Positions 1-9,688 are shown, counted from the stretch's first letter. The stretch is 64,000 nucleotides of DNA from Falsihalocynthiibacter arcticus (GCF_000812665.2 NZ_CP014327.1:1765501-1829500); one strand, 5' to 3'. A program made the numbers and translations. The notes: a model not told the origin generated them from the sequence alone.

Positions 1-32
1 TGCCATACATTTTTGACAAAATTGTAAGAAAT

Positions 33-2642
33 TTATGGGTTTATCGCCGAGTTTAGGGCGGCTTTCGACGCATTTAGGATGGCGGGGAGGAAAGGTAGTT
101 CGTTGATGAAACCGTCATTTTGCCCGGCTTTTCCCATCGACTCGAGATTTGCGAGGGTTGTCTGCAGGCGCTGCGCCCCAAATGTGGACGCAGAGCCAGC
201 TAGACGGTGAACTTGCGGTATCGAGTTTTGGACACGAAGCGGGTCGTTAATGCGAGTGAGCTCGGCGATTGTGGTTTCTGCTTCAACGACAAACCTTTTG
301 AACAGATCGTCAACACGAGTTTGCCCAAGTATTTCGAGGAGTTGCAAGAGGATGTCTTGGTTGACAAGAGCAACGTCGCCGTCTCGGGTTTCAGCGTCCC
401 CTTTTTCCTTTCTGTGTGGCTCCAAAATCTGTGAAACAGATTTCGCCAAAATCTCGCGAAGTTTGTCGCGGACGACAGGTTTGGCAAGGCAATAGCCCAT
501 TCCGGCAGCTTGAAAACGTTTGATATCGTCAGGGAGAGCATGGGCCGTGAGGGCGATAATCGGGACACCGGAATAGTCGGAATTTGACTCTCGAATACGC
601 TCGGTTGCGGACACGCCGTCCAAACGTGGCATGGATATGTCCATGAGGACCACGTCAAAAGCGCATTCGATTGCAAACCGCGCGCCCTCTTCTCCGTCCT
701 GGGCTTCCGTCACTGTATGCCCATCTGCTTCTAGCATTTCGCGTGCAACAAATCGATTTATTTGGTTGTCTTCCACCAACAGTATTTTCAAAGTCTTTTG
801 GAACAAAATGGGTGGCGAGTCTTCTGTCGCAACTTTTGGCAGATGTACTCCTTGCTCAAGCGTATCCATATGTCTTGCGAACGGAACTCTAAACCAGAAT
901 AGACTGCCTTCTCCCTCTTCGCTTTCCACCCCAATTTCTCCGCCCATTGCTTCCACAAGACGCTTCGCAATCGGGAGGCCAAGTCCTGTACCCTCGGCTT
1001 CGCGGTCAAAATTGGGGTCGAGTGTCACAAAATCAGTAAAGATTTCGCCAACACTTTTCTCGGCAATCCCCAATCCCGTGTCTGCTACGCGAAACTCGAT
1101 TGTTCCAAGATCGTTTTCGAGGTCTTCGGCTTCAATTAAAATACTCCCTCGAGATGTGAATTTGTTGGCATTGCTGACGAGGTTCAGAAGTATTTGCCGT
1201 ACCGCTCCCGGATCACCAACCACGGTTCCCAACTCGAATTCTGAGGTCCCGATTGAGAGATTATTTCCCCTTGAACTTGCCAGAGAACGCTGACCGTCGC
1301 AAACCTCGGCTAAGATGTCGAAAAGGTTGAATGGGCGTTTTTCAGATTTTGCATGCCCAGCCTCAATCTTGGAGATATCCAGCACATCGTTCACGTGCTC
1401 TAGCAGATGGTTGCCGGATTTCACGGCAATTGTTAGGTACTGGATTTGTTTGGTGGTTAGTGAAGTTCGGGCGAGGAGGTCCAAGGTTCCGAGAAGGCCA
1501 TTTAGGGGCGTGCGCATTTCATGGCTCATAATTGCGAGAAAGCGGGATTTAGCTTTTCCCCCCTCGAGAGCTTTGTCACGAGCCTGCATGAGTTCGGTCT
1601 CCGCAGCTAGTTGAGCCGAGATATCGCGCAAATATGCAATGAAAAGGCGTCCGTCCGGGGAATGCGTCGTTCCGATGGAAAGTTCGACGGGAAATGTTTT
1701 TCCATTTTTGCGACGTGCGACAAGTTGAACACGTCCATCACCAAGTAGATGATCGTCGCCGGTTGCCAAATAGCGACGTATCGAGCGCATGGACGGCTCT
1801 ACCCGATCTTCGGGGAAGAATAGATCAATCATATTCCCCCCTAACGCCTGTGCCTTGGTGTGGCCAAATAAGTTCTCAGCAGACTTGTTGAAATCTAGTA
1901 CAATTCCGTGTTCGTTAACGACTAAAATAGCATCGAGGGATGCCGCAGTCGTTGATGTAAGGCGGGCGCCCAGTTCCAAAATTGCTTGTTCATTTCGACA
2001 GTTTGTTCTTATTCTGAGCGATAGTGTGGCTGTGAGAAACGCGATGAGGGTGGCCATAGCTGCTGCTAAGTAGGTCAGGTTTTGGGATTTTTTTGCGGCT
2101 ACGTTCAGTTTGTCTTCCACCTGATTATCAATAAAACGCAGCGTCTCCAAACCCATAAGGAGAATTTCAACTGACATTCGTTGCGCGGTGGATTCAATTT
2201 GTTCCGTACGGTCAAAAATCGTCTCCGGCGTGGACAGGTGAACAAATTTAATCTCCTCAATAGTCCTCAAATAGCGTGAAAGCGCGGCCCGAACTTCTGG
2301 AACACTGCGAAGGGCCTTAAACTTTGGGCCCGTATTCAAATCGTTAAATTGGTGAACCATCTTTTCGTAGGCATTGCTCAAATCGCTGCTGAGAGTTTGC
2401 GTCATGCCTTTCGACTTCGATACAAAATCCGCGCTTTTTCGAAGGAGGATAGCTGCATCTCCTAGCGAAGAGAGGGCATCAACAGTACCGCCTATTTCGG
2501 GTGAGGTCGCATTGACCGTAGTCTCAAAGCGCGTTGTCATTAGGACATATGCCGCCCCCAAACAGATAAGTATAAGACTCCAGAACCCAATTGGAGCGAT
2601 AACGGCCCGTGCATTTATTTCAAACAGTCGATATTGGGACAT
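33..2642 (-). CDS. Hybrid sensor histidine kinase/response regulator with HPt domain
   Basis: Membrane-bound hybrid kinase for a multistep phosphorelay. Order: N-terminal membrane segment near residues 20-40, a periplasmic helical region, a second membrane segment near 190-210, a PAS domain (about 225-345, 'ILVVNEHGIVLDFN'), HisKA with the phospho-acceptor His at about 374 (SHEMRTPLNG), HATPase with GTGLGLPIAKRL, a receiver domain with Asp at about 668 (VVLMDISMPRLDG), and a C-terminal HPt domain with VHRLAGSAS. The signal is unknown. I chose the ATG at 2642 (MSQYRLF) because AAGGA lies about 12 bases upstream, while the upstream ATG at 2672 has no ribosome binding site. It is divergent from a LuxR-type response regulator, a plausible but unproven partner. 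Confidence 0.92.
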   Translation of the reverse strand: MSQYRLFEINARAVIAPIGFWSLILICLGAAYVLMTTRFETTVNATSPEIGGTVDALSSLGDAAILLRKSADFVSKSKGMTQTLSSDLSNAYEKMVHQFNDLNTGPKFKALRSVPEVRAALSRYLRTIEEIKFVHLSTPETIFDRTEQIESTAQRMSVEILLMGLETLRFIDNQVEDKLNVAAKKSQNLTYLAAAMATLIAFLTATLSLRIRTNCRNEQAILELGARLTSTTAASLDAILVVNEHGIVLDFNKSAENLFGHTKAQALGGNMIDLFFPEDRVEPSMRSIRRYLATGDDHLLGDGRVQLVARRKNGKTFPVELSIGTTHSPDGRLFIAYLRDISAQLAAETELMQARDKALEGGKAKSRFLAIMSHEMRTPLNGLLGTLDLLARTSLTTKQIQYLTIAVKSGNHLLEHVNDVLDISKIEAGHAKSEKRPFNLFDILAEVCDGQRSLASSRGNNLSIGTSEFELGTVVGDPGAVRQILLNLVSNANKFTSRGSILIEAEDLENDLGTIEFRVADTGLGIAEKSVGEIFTDFVTLDPNFDREAEGTGLGLPIAKRLVEAMGGEIGVESEEGEGSLFWFRVPFARHMDTLEQGVHLPKVATEDSPPILFQKTLKILLVEDNQINRFVAREMLEADGHTVTEAQDGEEGARFAIECAFDVVLMDISMPRLDGVSATERIRESNSDYSGVPIIALTAHALPDDIKRFQAAGMGYCLAKPVVRDKLREILAKSVSQILEPHRKEKGDAETRDGDVALVNQDILLQLLEILGQTRVDDLFKRFVVEAETTIAELTRINDPLRVQNSIPQVHRLAGSASTFGAQRLQTTLANLESMGKAGQNDGFINELPFLPAILNASKAALNSAINP

Positions 2643-2925
2643 CGGGTACTGTATCCTTTTGAAATTGTGCAAACAGTTGGGGTTAGAAACCTTTGGCGTC
2701 CATGTTCAAGATCCATTTCTACGCAGCCAAGCTTTAAAAAAAGTGAATAATTATCTAAGCTTTTTCTAAAATTGTCAGAAGTTTTGGAAGGATATTAGCT
2801 AAGGCGAAAGGATAGTCTGATAGCATCTAATGCACAGGGCGCTATACCATTGCAGGGGTGCCCAGCCCCCTAGGGGAGTATGTTAGAGTTCTATTAAGGT
2901 CGGGGCTTCAACATAGGAGATAGCA
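2643..2925. promoter_or_regulatory. Divergent intergenic region with CCCCTAGGGG palindrome
   Basis: This 283-base region separates the hybrid kinase and the response regulator and must hold both promoters. It contains the 10-base palindrome CCCCTAGGGG at 2867-2876, about 50 bases upstream of the response regulator ATG, and AT-rich sequence around 2730-2790. I cannot assign -35/-10 elements. The palindrome is a candidate operator or activator site only. Confidence 0.35.
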
Positions 2926-3624
2926 ATGGCGGCATTTGGAAACGTGGTACCATTCAATCGGGAGCCCGCGCCGTCTGAGCTGATAAACGTTGGACCGTCC
3001 TTGAAGGGTGATACATTGAAGTTCTTGGTGGCAGACGATCATGACTTGGTACGCGAAGCGATTGGTTCTTTCATAGAAACCGAGGGCGCCGTGGACGTTT
3101 TTCTAGCGGCTGATCTTGACGAGGCACTAAAAGCCATCGACGAGCAAGGTGCCTTTGATCTCGTGTTGCTGGATTACAATATGCCAGGAATGAATGGTCT
3201 TGAGGGGCTCGGTAAAGCGATTGCGCAAAACGGGGGGAAGCCTGTAGCTATCCTTTCAGGATCGGCATCGCGGAGCACGGCCGAGGAGGCCATAAGGGCC
3301 GGTGCCGCTGGGTTTGTGCCCAAAACACTGGGGTCTAAGTCGATGGTGATGGCCGCCAAATTTATGGCGCAAGGAGAAATATTTGCCCCCTTTAATTTCA
3401 TGCAGAAAATGGGCCAGCCCGAGGACGTTAAAACGGGGCTGACACAGCGTGAGCAACAAGTTTTGCGTGGAATCGCGGAGGGTAAATCCAATAAAGAAAT
3501 CGCCCGCGACTACGACCTTCAGGAAGTTACCGTTAAACTCCACGTAAAAACTCTGAGCCGCAAGCTTGACGCGCGCAATCGGACGCATGCCGCAATGATC
3601 GCTCGGGACCGCGAGTTGATTTAG
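2926..3624 (+). CDS. LuxR/NarL-family response regulator
   Basis: DNA-binding two-component response regulator of 232 residues. After a roughly 30-residue N-terminal tail, the receiver domain starts at 'LKFLVADDHDLVREA' and has the phospho-acceptor Asp at residue 83 (LVLLDYNMPGMNG). The C-terminal LuxR-type helix-turn-helix reads 'GLTQREQQVLRGIAEGKSNKEIARDYDL' and 'VTVKLHVKTLSRKL'. AGGAG lies just upstream of the ATG. It is divergent from the hybrid kinase, so the two may form one phosphorelay. Its 3' end is one base from the urtE stop on the other strand. Targets cannot be read from the sequence. Confidence 0.92.
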   Translation: MAAFGNVVPFNREPAPSELINVGPSLKGDTLKFLVADDHDLVREAIGSFIETEGAVDVFLAADLDEALKAIDEQGAFDLVLLDYNMPGMNGLEGLGKAIAQNGGKPVAILSGSASRSTAEEAIRAGAAGFVPKTLGSKSMVMAAKFMAQGEIFAPFNFMQKMGQPEDVKTGLTQREQQVLRGIAEGKSNKEIARDYDLQEVTVKLHVKTLSRKLDARNRTHAAMIARDRELI

Positions 3625-3625
3625 C

Positions 3626-4321
3626 TTAAACGGAAACTGATTTAACGAGTTCAGCTTTTTTAAGCTCGGCTTTTGTGCCGGCAAGCGATACCGAACCGCG
3701 TGTCAGTACACAAAATGCATCAGCGAGGTCATAGGCAAAGCTGAAATACTGCTCAACCAGTACGATTGCCATATCCCCTTGATCGCGCAAATACACTATA
3801 ACACGGCCAATTTGTTGAATGATGTTCGGTTGAATGCCCTCTGTGGGTTCATCCAACAGAAGCAATTTGGGTTTGGTGATGAGGGCGCGGCCAATCGCAA
3901 GTTGTTGCTGCTGGCCACCAGAAAGATCGCCGCCGCGCCGCCCCTCCATTTCCTTCAAAACGGGAAAAAGTTCGAAGATTTGATCGGGGACCATGTGTTC
4001 CGATTTGGGTAGGCAGGCAAAACCCGTTTCCAGATTCTCCCGTACTGTCATTAACGGAAAGACATCGCGCCCCTGCGGAACATATCCAACCCCCTTGAGT
4101 GCCAAGGCGTGCGCGGGCGGTTTTTGCAGCGCTTCGCCATTTAAGGTATAACTTCCATCCGTGCGATGATGGGTGCCTGAAATGGCTTTCAGAAGGCTTG
4201 TTTTGCCCACGCCATTCGTTCCCATAACACAGGTTACCTGACCGGTTTCTGCTGTCAAATCGATGCCGTTCAATATTTGAGAACCGGAATAGTGCAGGGT
4301 CAACCCTTTGATTTTCAACAT
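3626..4321 (-). CDS. urtE: Urea ABC transporter ATP-binding subunit UrtE
   Basis: Second ATPase of the urea importer (LivF-like), 231 residues. Walker A is GTNGVGKTS, the ABC signature is LSGGQQQQLAIGRAL, and Walker B is LLLLDEPTEGIQPN, a wording typical of UrtE. It powers uptake of urea through UrtB/UrtC with UrtD. It is the last gene of the urtABCDE operon and starts two bases after the urtD stop. The family call is strong because all five subunits are present in the canonical order. Confidence 0.93.
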   Translation of the reverse strand: MLKIKGLTLHYSGSQILNGIDLTAETGQVTCVMGTNGVGKTSLLKAISGTHHRTDGSYTLNGEALQKPPAHALALKGVGYVPQGRDVFPLMTVRENLETGFACLPKSEHMVPDQIFELFPVLKEMEGRRGGDLSGGQQQQLAIGRALITKPKLLLLDEPTEGIQPNIIQQIGRVIVYLRDQGDMAIVLVEQYFSFAYDLADAFCVLTRGSVSLAGTKAELKKAELVKSVSV

Positions 4322-4323
4322 AT

Positions 4324-5064
4324 CTATCGTCCTAAATATACGTCGATGACGTCTTGGTTTGAGGTCACGTGATCGAGACTACCTTCTGCAAGGACTGAGC
4401 CTTCGTGAAGGACGGTCACTTTGCAATTAAGGCGGCGAACAAACTCCATGTCATGCTCAACGACCACGACGGCGCGGGTTTTTGCGGCTTCGACAAGGAT
4501 ATCAGTGGTCTGTTCGCGCTCGGCCAATGTCATGCCTGCGGCGGGTTCGTCGACCAGAAGCAAGCGCGGCTCTTGTGCCAGTAACATGCCGATTTCGAGC
4601 CATTGTTTTTGACCATGCGACAGTTCGCCTGAGTGGCGTTCAAGTTGCTCCGAAAGGCCGATTTGCGCCGCGAGGGCACGTACTTTCTCGGCATCTTGTT
4701 CTGACTTTTTATAGAACAAAACGGAAAACGGTGAACGGTTCTTCTTGAGGGCCAGAAGCAGGTTATCAAAAACGCTTTGGTCTTCGAATACGGTGGGGCG
4801 CTGGAATTTTCGACCCACACCCGCTTGGGCAATTTTGGCTTCGGACATACGCAAAAGCGACAGAGATTTCTCTCCAAACAGGACCCGCCCTTCGTCTGGA
4901 CGTGTTTTGCCGGTTGCGATGTCCATAAACGTTGTTTTTCCCGCTCCGTTCGGCCCAATGACCGCCCGTAATTCCGCATCAGCGATTTGAAAGCTCAGAT
5001 TGTTGATGGCCTTGAAACCGTCAAAGGATACTGAAACGCCGGATACTTCTAAAAGTGTGCTCAT
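4324..5064 (-). CDS. urtD: Urea ABC transporter ATP-binding subunit UrtD
   Basis: First ATPase of the urea importer (LivG-like), 246 residues. Walker A is GPNGAGKTTFMD, the signature is LSHGQKQWLEIGMLL (the SHGQKQWLEIGM form is characteristic of UrtD), and Walker B is LLLVDEPAAGMT, followed by the H-loop 'VVVVEHDMEFVRRL'. The start codon overlaps the urtC stop by four bases, which indicates translational coupling in the urt operon. Confidence 0.94.
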   Translation of the reverse strand: MSTLLEVSGVSVSFDGFKAINNLSFQIADAELRAVIGPNGAGKTTFMDIATGKTRPDEGRVLFGEKSLSLLRMSEAKIAQAGVGRKFQRPTVFEDQSVFDNLLLALKKNRSPFSVLFYKKSEQDAEKVRALAAQIGLSEQLERHSGELSHGQKQWLEIGMLLAQEPRLLLVDEPAAGMTLAEREQTTDILVEAAKTRAVVVVEHDMEFVRRLNCKVTVLHEGSVLAEGSLDHVTSNQDVIDVYLGR

Positions 5065-6293
5065 TCTTTGGCCTCCTGTTCCCGAAGGGAGCCCGCATCA
5101 GGGCCGAGATCTGCACCGTGGCGATTTGGCGCCAGTCGACCAGAGAAGTAATCAAACAAGCCCCCTAGACCGCTTGGCGCGTAAAGTGTGACCAATACAA
5201 ACGAGAGGCCAAGAAGGACGAGCCACCAGTCAACCCATTGAACTGTATAGAAACCAAGGGGGATATCGGGGGCTTGGCCGCCTGTGAACCATGTGGAAAG
5301 AAGCGACACGAGGGCCGCGCCGAGAACCGCTCCATAGAGGCGCCCGCGTCCGCCGATTGCGACCCACACTGCGAGGTAGATTGAGGCGATGGGCGCCATT
5401 TCTCCGGGATTGATGATCCCTGCCTGTGGGTAGTACAGCGCGCCAGCAATCGCAGCGATGATCGCCGTCAGCGTGAATATAAAGAGTTTGTAGCTTTCCA
5501 CCGAATAGCCGAGGAACCGAACGCGAGCCTCATCGTCGCGGATGCCGCGAATGACGCTGCCGAACTTTCCAGAAACAACCCATGCAGAAAGGATATAGCC
5601 AAGCCCAAGCGCGAGGGCAGAGGCCCAGAAAAACCAAAGTGAAATTGCCGATTGTGGCACGGCGTCAAGGCCGGGAAGGTTCTGCAATCCGGAAAGACCA
5701 TTGTTGCCGCGCAGGCCGCTTTCGTTTTGAAAGAGGTACAGCGAGAGCGCGAGGGTCATGGCTTGGGTCAGGATGGAGAGGTAAACCCCTGTGACGCGAC
5801 TGCGAAAGGCAAGCCAGCCAAAGATTGCAGCAAGGAGGCCCGGCACCAAAATCACGAGCGCTAATTGGATGGTCAGACTGTCGGCAAAACTCCATATTAG
5901 GGGAATATCTGAGCCCCCCACAACGCCGAATATTTGGTTGCCTATGGCGTCTGACACTTCTTGAACGGTGGGCGGAATGCTGGCGTCCGAGAGGGAGCTT
6001 GCGACGATGAGTTCGGTGCGGGCATACATCAGCCACATGCCAATCATATAGCCACCGATCCCGAAAAATGCGAAATGCCCAAGGGACAAGATTCCGCAAT
6101 ACCCCCAGACAAGGTCCATCGCGAGGGCGATCAAGCAGAGGCAGAGCGTTTTGCCTAAAGTCTTGATGAAGCTTGTAGAAATAACGCCCACACCAAAGCC
6201 TTCAGAGAGAACCGAGACCACAAGGGTCAAGAGCGCGAGGCAGGCGATGAAGATGAGGACGGACGGGTTACGCGCGAAAAAGGTGTTTTTCAT
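5061..6293 (-). CDS. urtC: Urea ABC transporter permease UrtC
   Basis: LivM-type inner-membrane permease of the urea importer, about 410 residues with roughly ten hydrophobic segments. It begins 'MKNTFFARNPSVLIF' and has the conserved 'LDLVWGYCGILSLGHFAFFGIGGY' style region and 'YLAVWVAIGGRGRLYGAVLGA'. I set the start at 6293 because AGGAG lies eight bases upstream. An in-frame upstream ATG at 6314 would lie inside urtB. The ATG is five bases downstream of the urtB stop. Confidence 0.93.
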   Translation of the reverse strand: MKNTFFARNPSVLIFIACLALLTLVVSVLSEGFGVGVISTSFIKTLGKTLCLCLIALAMDLVWGYCGILSLGHFAFFGIGGYMIGMWLMYARTELIVASSLSDASIPPTVQEVSDAIGNQIFGVVGGSDIPLIWSFADSLTIQLALVILVPGLLAAIFGWLAFRSRVTGVYLSILTQAMTLALSLYLFQNESGLRGNNGLSGLQNLPGLDAVPQSAISLWFFWASALALGLGYILSAWVVSGKFGSVIRGIRDDEARVRFLGYSVESYKLFIFTLTAIIAAIAGALYYPQAGIINPGEMAPIASIYLAVWVAIGGRGRLYGAVLGAALVSLLSTWFTGGQAPDIPLGFYTVQWVDWWLVLLGLSFVLVTLYAPSGLGGLFDYFSGRLAPNRHGADLGPDAGSLREQEAKE

Positions 6294-6297
6294 GGGA

Positions 6298-8253
6298 TCA
6301 ATCTCCTGCCGCACGGCCCTTGAGGGCGATGATGCCTTTGGGGCGGAACTGGATGAAAATAATGATAAAGATGATCATATAGGTTTGGGCCGCCAACGTG
6401 TTTGAGGGGTTGAACCATTCAATTGATTTTTGCAGTCCACCAATCATCAGGGCCCCTGCGAGTGTACCCCAAATATTGCCGACACCACCAACAACAACCG
6501 TCATAAAACTTTGCACGATATAGTCGTTGCCAATCTCCGAGGTTACCTTGGCGAAGAGGCCAATCGCGACGCCCGCGATCCCCGCAATACCTGAACCCAG
6601 CCCGAAAGTGAGCATATTGATGCGGTCGGGATTGATCCCCATTGAGGAGGCCATACGGGGATTTTGAGTTACAGCGCGCACTTCAAGGCCGACCCGCGTT
6701 TTCTTCATGATGAAAAGAAACAGCATCAAGAAGATCAGTGCCAAAACAAAGATCGCGATGCGAATATAGCTAATGGACACCACGTCGTTGATGGACAATG
6801 CACCATCGAGCCAAGCGGGAGAGGTGAGGGGGCGAGCTTGTGTGCCGAAGATGTTTTTCGCGAGTTGTTGAAGCGCGACGGAAATGCCGAATGTCGCCAG
6901 CAGGGTTTCAAGCGGGCGATTGTAAAGCCAGCGAATGACCAGCCGTTCCATTGCGACACCCGCTGCGAAGGTCACCAAAAAGGCCGCAGGAAGCGCGATA
7001 ATGAGCGAGAGCGTATAGTTCGGAACGATTTGCTGAACCACATATCCTGTATAGGCCCCCATCATGATAAACTCGCCATGGGCCATATTAATAACGCCCA
7101 TTACCCCAAACGTGATGGCAAGGCCAATGGCCGCGAGGAAGTAAATTGACGCAAGTGAAAGGCCATCTAGGGTCAGATCGACAGCTTGGCTAATCCCGAC
7201 TTTGACCTCAATCGCATCCAGCGTTTCACGCGCGGCGGTTGTCACTTCGGCGTTCGGCTCGGTATAGATTTCGTAGTAAATGTGGGCCGCAATGCTTGCG
7301 CGCTGGGCGGCGGTGGAAATAAGCGGCGCCACAAGCCCTTGCTCTGCCAGTGTTGAATAGGCGGCTTCGCGGGCTACGTCCGTATCGAGGGTATAGGTGG
7401 GCACTCCTGCGACGAAACCGTCGACAATGTTCTCTTCAAGAGCCGCGCGAATTTCTTTGTGGGTAGGGATCGGAAGCGCAAGGTTCTCCTCAATCAGGAG
7501 AGCGTAGGCTTCGTTCGGTCTGATGTCTGTGTCGACTTTAAGAGTGCGAGCGACGTTGCCGATTGGCTCGCCCAAGACCGCAAGGAGCGACGTTTGCAGG
7601 ATCGGATTCAGAGCTGCACGGGCGTCAACGCCAAGGTCGCCTTTGAGGGATTTGATCGCAGCAACGCGCAGTTGAACATCGGATTCATATTGGACAGCCA
7701 AAAGGCGTTCTAGGCGGATTTTCTCAACTTTAATCGCGGGGTCTGTTTCACCGTCAATAGCCCCTCGAATGGCGGGCAGGTGGTAGGCCGTTGAATCGCG
7801 GCCAATCGCGACGAGGGCGTCACGGCGCTTTTCGATGTCTGGGTCCATGAGCTGGAACCGCACAAGTGCAGCACCTATCAGTCCGCGAACGCCTGAATTT
7901 GGTTTGATCTGATTGATCGCGTCTTTCTCAACTTCGCCCAAGGCTTCGCCAGAGATGACGTCGAAAATGGCATAGGTTTTGGTCGGTGTAATTTTGGCGG
8001 TCACAAAACGCTTGTCCGCTTCAAGTTGCCAAAGGTTTTTCCCCTGCCATGCTTCTAGCACCATTTGAGCTTCAGGGAGGCCACTGTCGCGCAGGGCGAC
8101 AATTGCGGGCTCAACCGTCAGGCGGGAGCTTTTGACAATGGTGGCTTCATGCGTCGCCAGAATGTCTTGGATATCGACAGGTTGGGCATTTGCGTCAACA
8201 GGGGAGACAGAGAGCACAAACGCAGTAAACAGCGCTAGGAGGAGAGTTTTCAT
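6298..8253 (-). CDS. urtB: Urea ABC transporter permease UrtB, long form
   Basis: LivH-type permease of the urea importer, 651 residues. A signal peptide (residues 1-23) leads into a soluble helical region of about 320 residues, which is followed by the permease core beginning near 'LTLDGLSLASIYFLAAIGLAITFGVMGVINMAHGEFIMMGAY'-type sequence (about residue 355 on). The permease core ends 'RPKGIIALKGRAAGD'. The N-terminal part is absent from ordinary LivH permeases and is expected to be extracytoplasmic, given the signal peptide. It lies downstream of urtA across a hairpin terminator. Confidence 0.92.
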   Translation of the reverse strand: MKTLLLALFTAFVLSVSPVDANAQPVDIQDILATHEATIVKSSRLTVEPAIVALRDSGLPEAQMVLEAWQGKNLWQLEADKRFVTAKITPTKTYAIFDVISGEALGEVEKDAINQIKPNSGVRGLIGAALVRFQLMDPDIEKRRDALVAIGRDSTAYHLPAIRGAIDGETDPAIKVEKIRLERLLAVQYESDVQLRVAAIKSLKGDLGVDARAALNPILQTSLLAVLGEPIGNVARTLKVDTDIRPNEAYALLIEENLALPIPTHKEIRAALEENIVDGFVAGVPTYTLDTDVAREAAYSTLAEQGLVAPLISTAAQRASIAAHIYYEIYTEPNAEVTTAARETLDAIEVKVGISQAVDLTLDGLSLASIYFLAAIGLAITFGVMGVINMAHGEFIMMGAYTGYVVQQIVPNYTLSLIIALPAAFLVTFAAGVAMERLVIRWLYNRPLETLLATFGISVALQQLAKNIFGTQARPLTSPAWLDGALSINDVVSISYIRIAIFVLALIFLMLFLFIMKKTRVGLEVRAVTQNPRMASSMGINPDRINMLTFGLGSGIAGIAGVAIGLFAKVTSEIGNDYIVQSFMTVVVGGVGNIWGTLAGALMIGGLQKSIEWFNPSNTLAAQTYMIIFIIIFIQFRPKGIIALKGRAAGD

Positions 8254-8277
8254 GGGAGCCTGTCGGGGTTATTCGGG

Positions 8278-8302
8278 AAAAAAGAGGGCGCGAACGCCCC
8301 CT
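8278..8302 (-). terminator. Intrinsic terminator/attenuator between urtA and urtB
   Basis: On the minus strand the sequence forms an 8-bp stem AGGGGGCG/CGCCCTCT (one G-U pair) closed by a UUCG tetraloop and followed by six U residues. It lies in the 67-base gap between the urtA stop and the urtB start. Such partial terminators commonly let the substrate-binding protein be made in excess over the membrane subunits. That role here is inferred. Confidence 0.8.
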
Positions 8303-8320
8303 TTGAGGATTTTCAAGCGC

Positions 8321-9583
8321 TTAGTAGTTGGATTTTATCTGAACGCAGGTCTTTGTTTCGGTGTTGTACATGCCACAACCAAGGTCTTTCCAATCGGATG
8401 TAAGAACCGCGGATTCTGGCAAGAAGTCAGTCCACGCATCGCCTGGAACTTCAGTTGTTTGGCTAACGATATCGAATTGACCGTCTGCTTGGATTTCGCC
8501 GATCAATACAGGTTTTGCCAAGTGGTGGTTTGGCAACATAACGGCCATACCGCCCGTGAGGTTTGGGATTTCCTGGCCGTACATTGCGGCGCGAACGGCG
8601 TCGACGTCGGTTGTGCCCGCTTCTTCAACGGCGTTTACCCACATGTTAAAACCGATGTAATGCGCTTCCATCGGGTCGTTTGTGACGCGTTCGTCGCCCA
8701 TTTTGGCTTTCCAAGCGGCGATGAATTCAGCGTTTGCATCGGATTCGGCGGATTGGAAGTAGTTCCAAGCGGCGAGGTGACCAACAAGGTTTGCTGTATC
8801 AAGGCCGGAAAGCTCTTCTTCGCCCACAGAGAAGGCAACGACGGGGATGTCATCCGCCGAGATACCAGCTGCGGCAAGCTCTTTGTAGAAGCCGATGTTT
8901 GCGTCGCCGTTGATTGTAGAAATAACGCCAACTTTTTTACCGTCAGCCCCTAGGGCCACAACGTCGGCGACGATTTTTGACCAATCAGAGTGACCGAAAG
9001 GTGTGTAGTTTACGAAGATGTCTTCAGCCAGAATGCCTTTGTCTTTGAGGTATTGCTCAAGGATTTTGTTGGTTGTGCGCGGATAAACATAGTCAGTGCC
9101 AAGGAGGGCGAATTTCTCAACGCCAAGCTCATCAAGGAGGTAGTCGGTTGCAGGGATGGCTTGCTGGTTGGGCGCCGCACCTGTGTAAAATACGTTTTTG
9201 GAGCTTTCTTCGCCCTCGTATTGAACGGGGTAGAATAGCAGACCATTAAGCTCTTCGATCACTGGAAGAACTGATTTGCGCGAAACCGAAGTCCAGTTGC
9301 CAAAAATAACGTCGACATCATGAACGGTGAGCAATTCGCGCGCTTTTTCCGCGAACAATGGCCAGTCGGATGCTGGGTCAACAACCACGGGAACAAGCAT
9401 TTCGCCGTTCACGCCGCCTTTGGCGTTTTGCTCATCGATGAGCATCAACATCGTGTCTTTGAGGGTTGTTTCCGAGATCGCCATCGTGCCGGAAAGAGAG
9501 TGGAGGATGCCAACTTTAATGTCGGCGTGGGCTGCGGTTGCGAGGGTTGCAACGGCTGCTGCTGTGGAGAGAAGTTTCTTCAT
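8321..9583 (-). CDS. urtA: Urea ABC transporter substrate-binding protein UrtA
   Basis: Periplasmic urea-binding protein, 420 residues. It has a Sec signal peptide (MKKLLSTAAAVATLATAAHA) and then the type I periplasmic binding fold 'DIKVGILHSLSGTMAISETTLKD'. The sequence 'LFYPVQYEGEESSKNVFYTGAAPNQQ' is characteristic of UrtA rather than branched-chain amino acid binding proteins. It is the first gene of urtABCDE, is separated from urtB by a hairpin terminator, and is divergent from a LysR regulator. No urease genes are in the window. Confidence 0.95.
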   Translation of the reverse strand: MKKLLSTAAAVATLATAAHADIKVGILHSLSGTMAISETTLKDTMLMLIDEQNAKGGVNGEMLVPVVVDPASDWPLFAEKARELLTVHDVDVIFGNWTSVSRKSVLPVIEELNGLLFYPVQYEGEESSKNVFYTGAAPNQQAIPATDYLLDELGVEKFALLGTDYVYPRTTNKILEQYLKDKGILAEDIFVNYTPFGHSDWSKIVADVVALGADGKKVGVISTINGDANIGFYKELAAAGISADDIPVVAFSVGEEELSGLDTANLVGHLAAWNYFQSAESDANAEFIAAWKAKMGDERVTNDPMEAHYIGFNMWVNAVEEAGTTDVDAVRAAMYGQEIPNLTGGMAVMLPNHHLAKPVLIGEIQADGQFDIVSQTTEVPGDAWTDFLPESAVLTSDWKDLGCGMYNTETKTCVQIKSNY

Positions 9584-9688
9584 CGTGTCAGGTTCCCTAT
9601 TGTCTCTGTGGCGCAGTTCGGTCCGCGCCTAGGAAATAAGCTTAAAAAGCTATTGTGTTGCTGTCTGTATCAAAATATGACCGTATGT

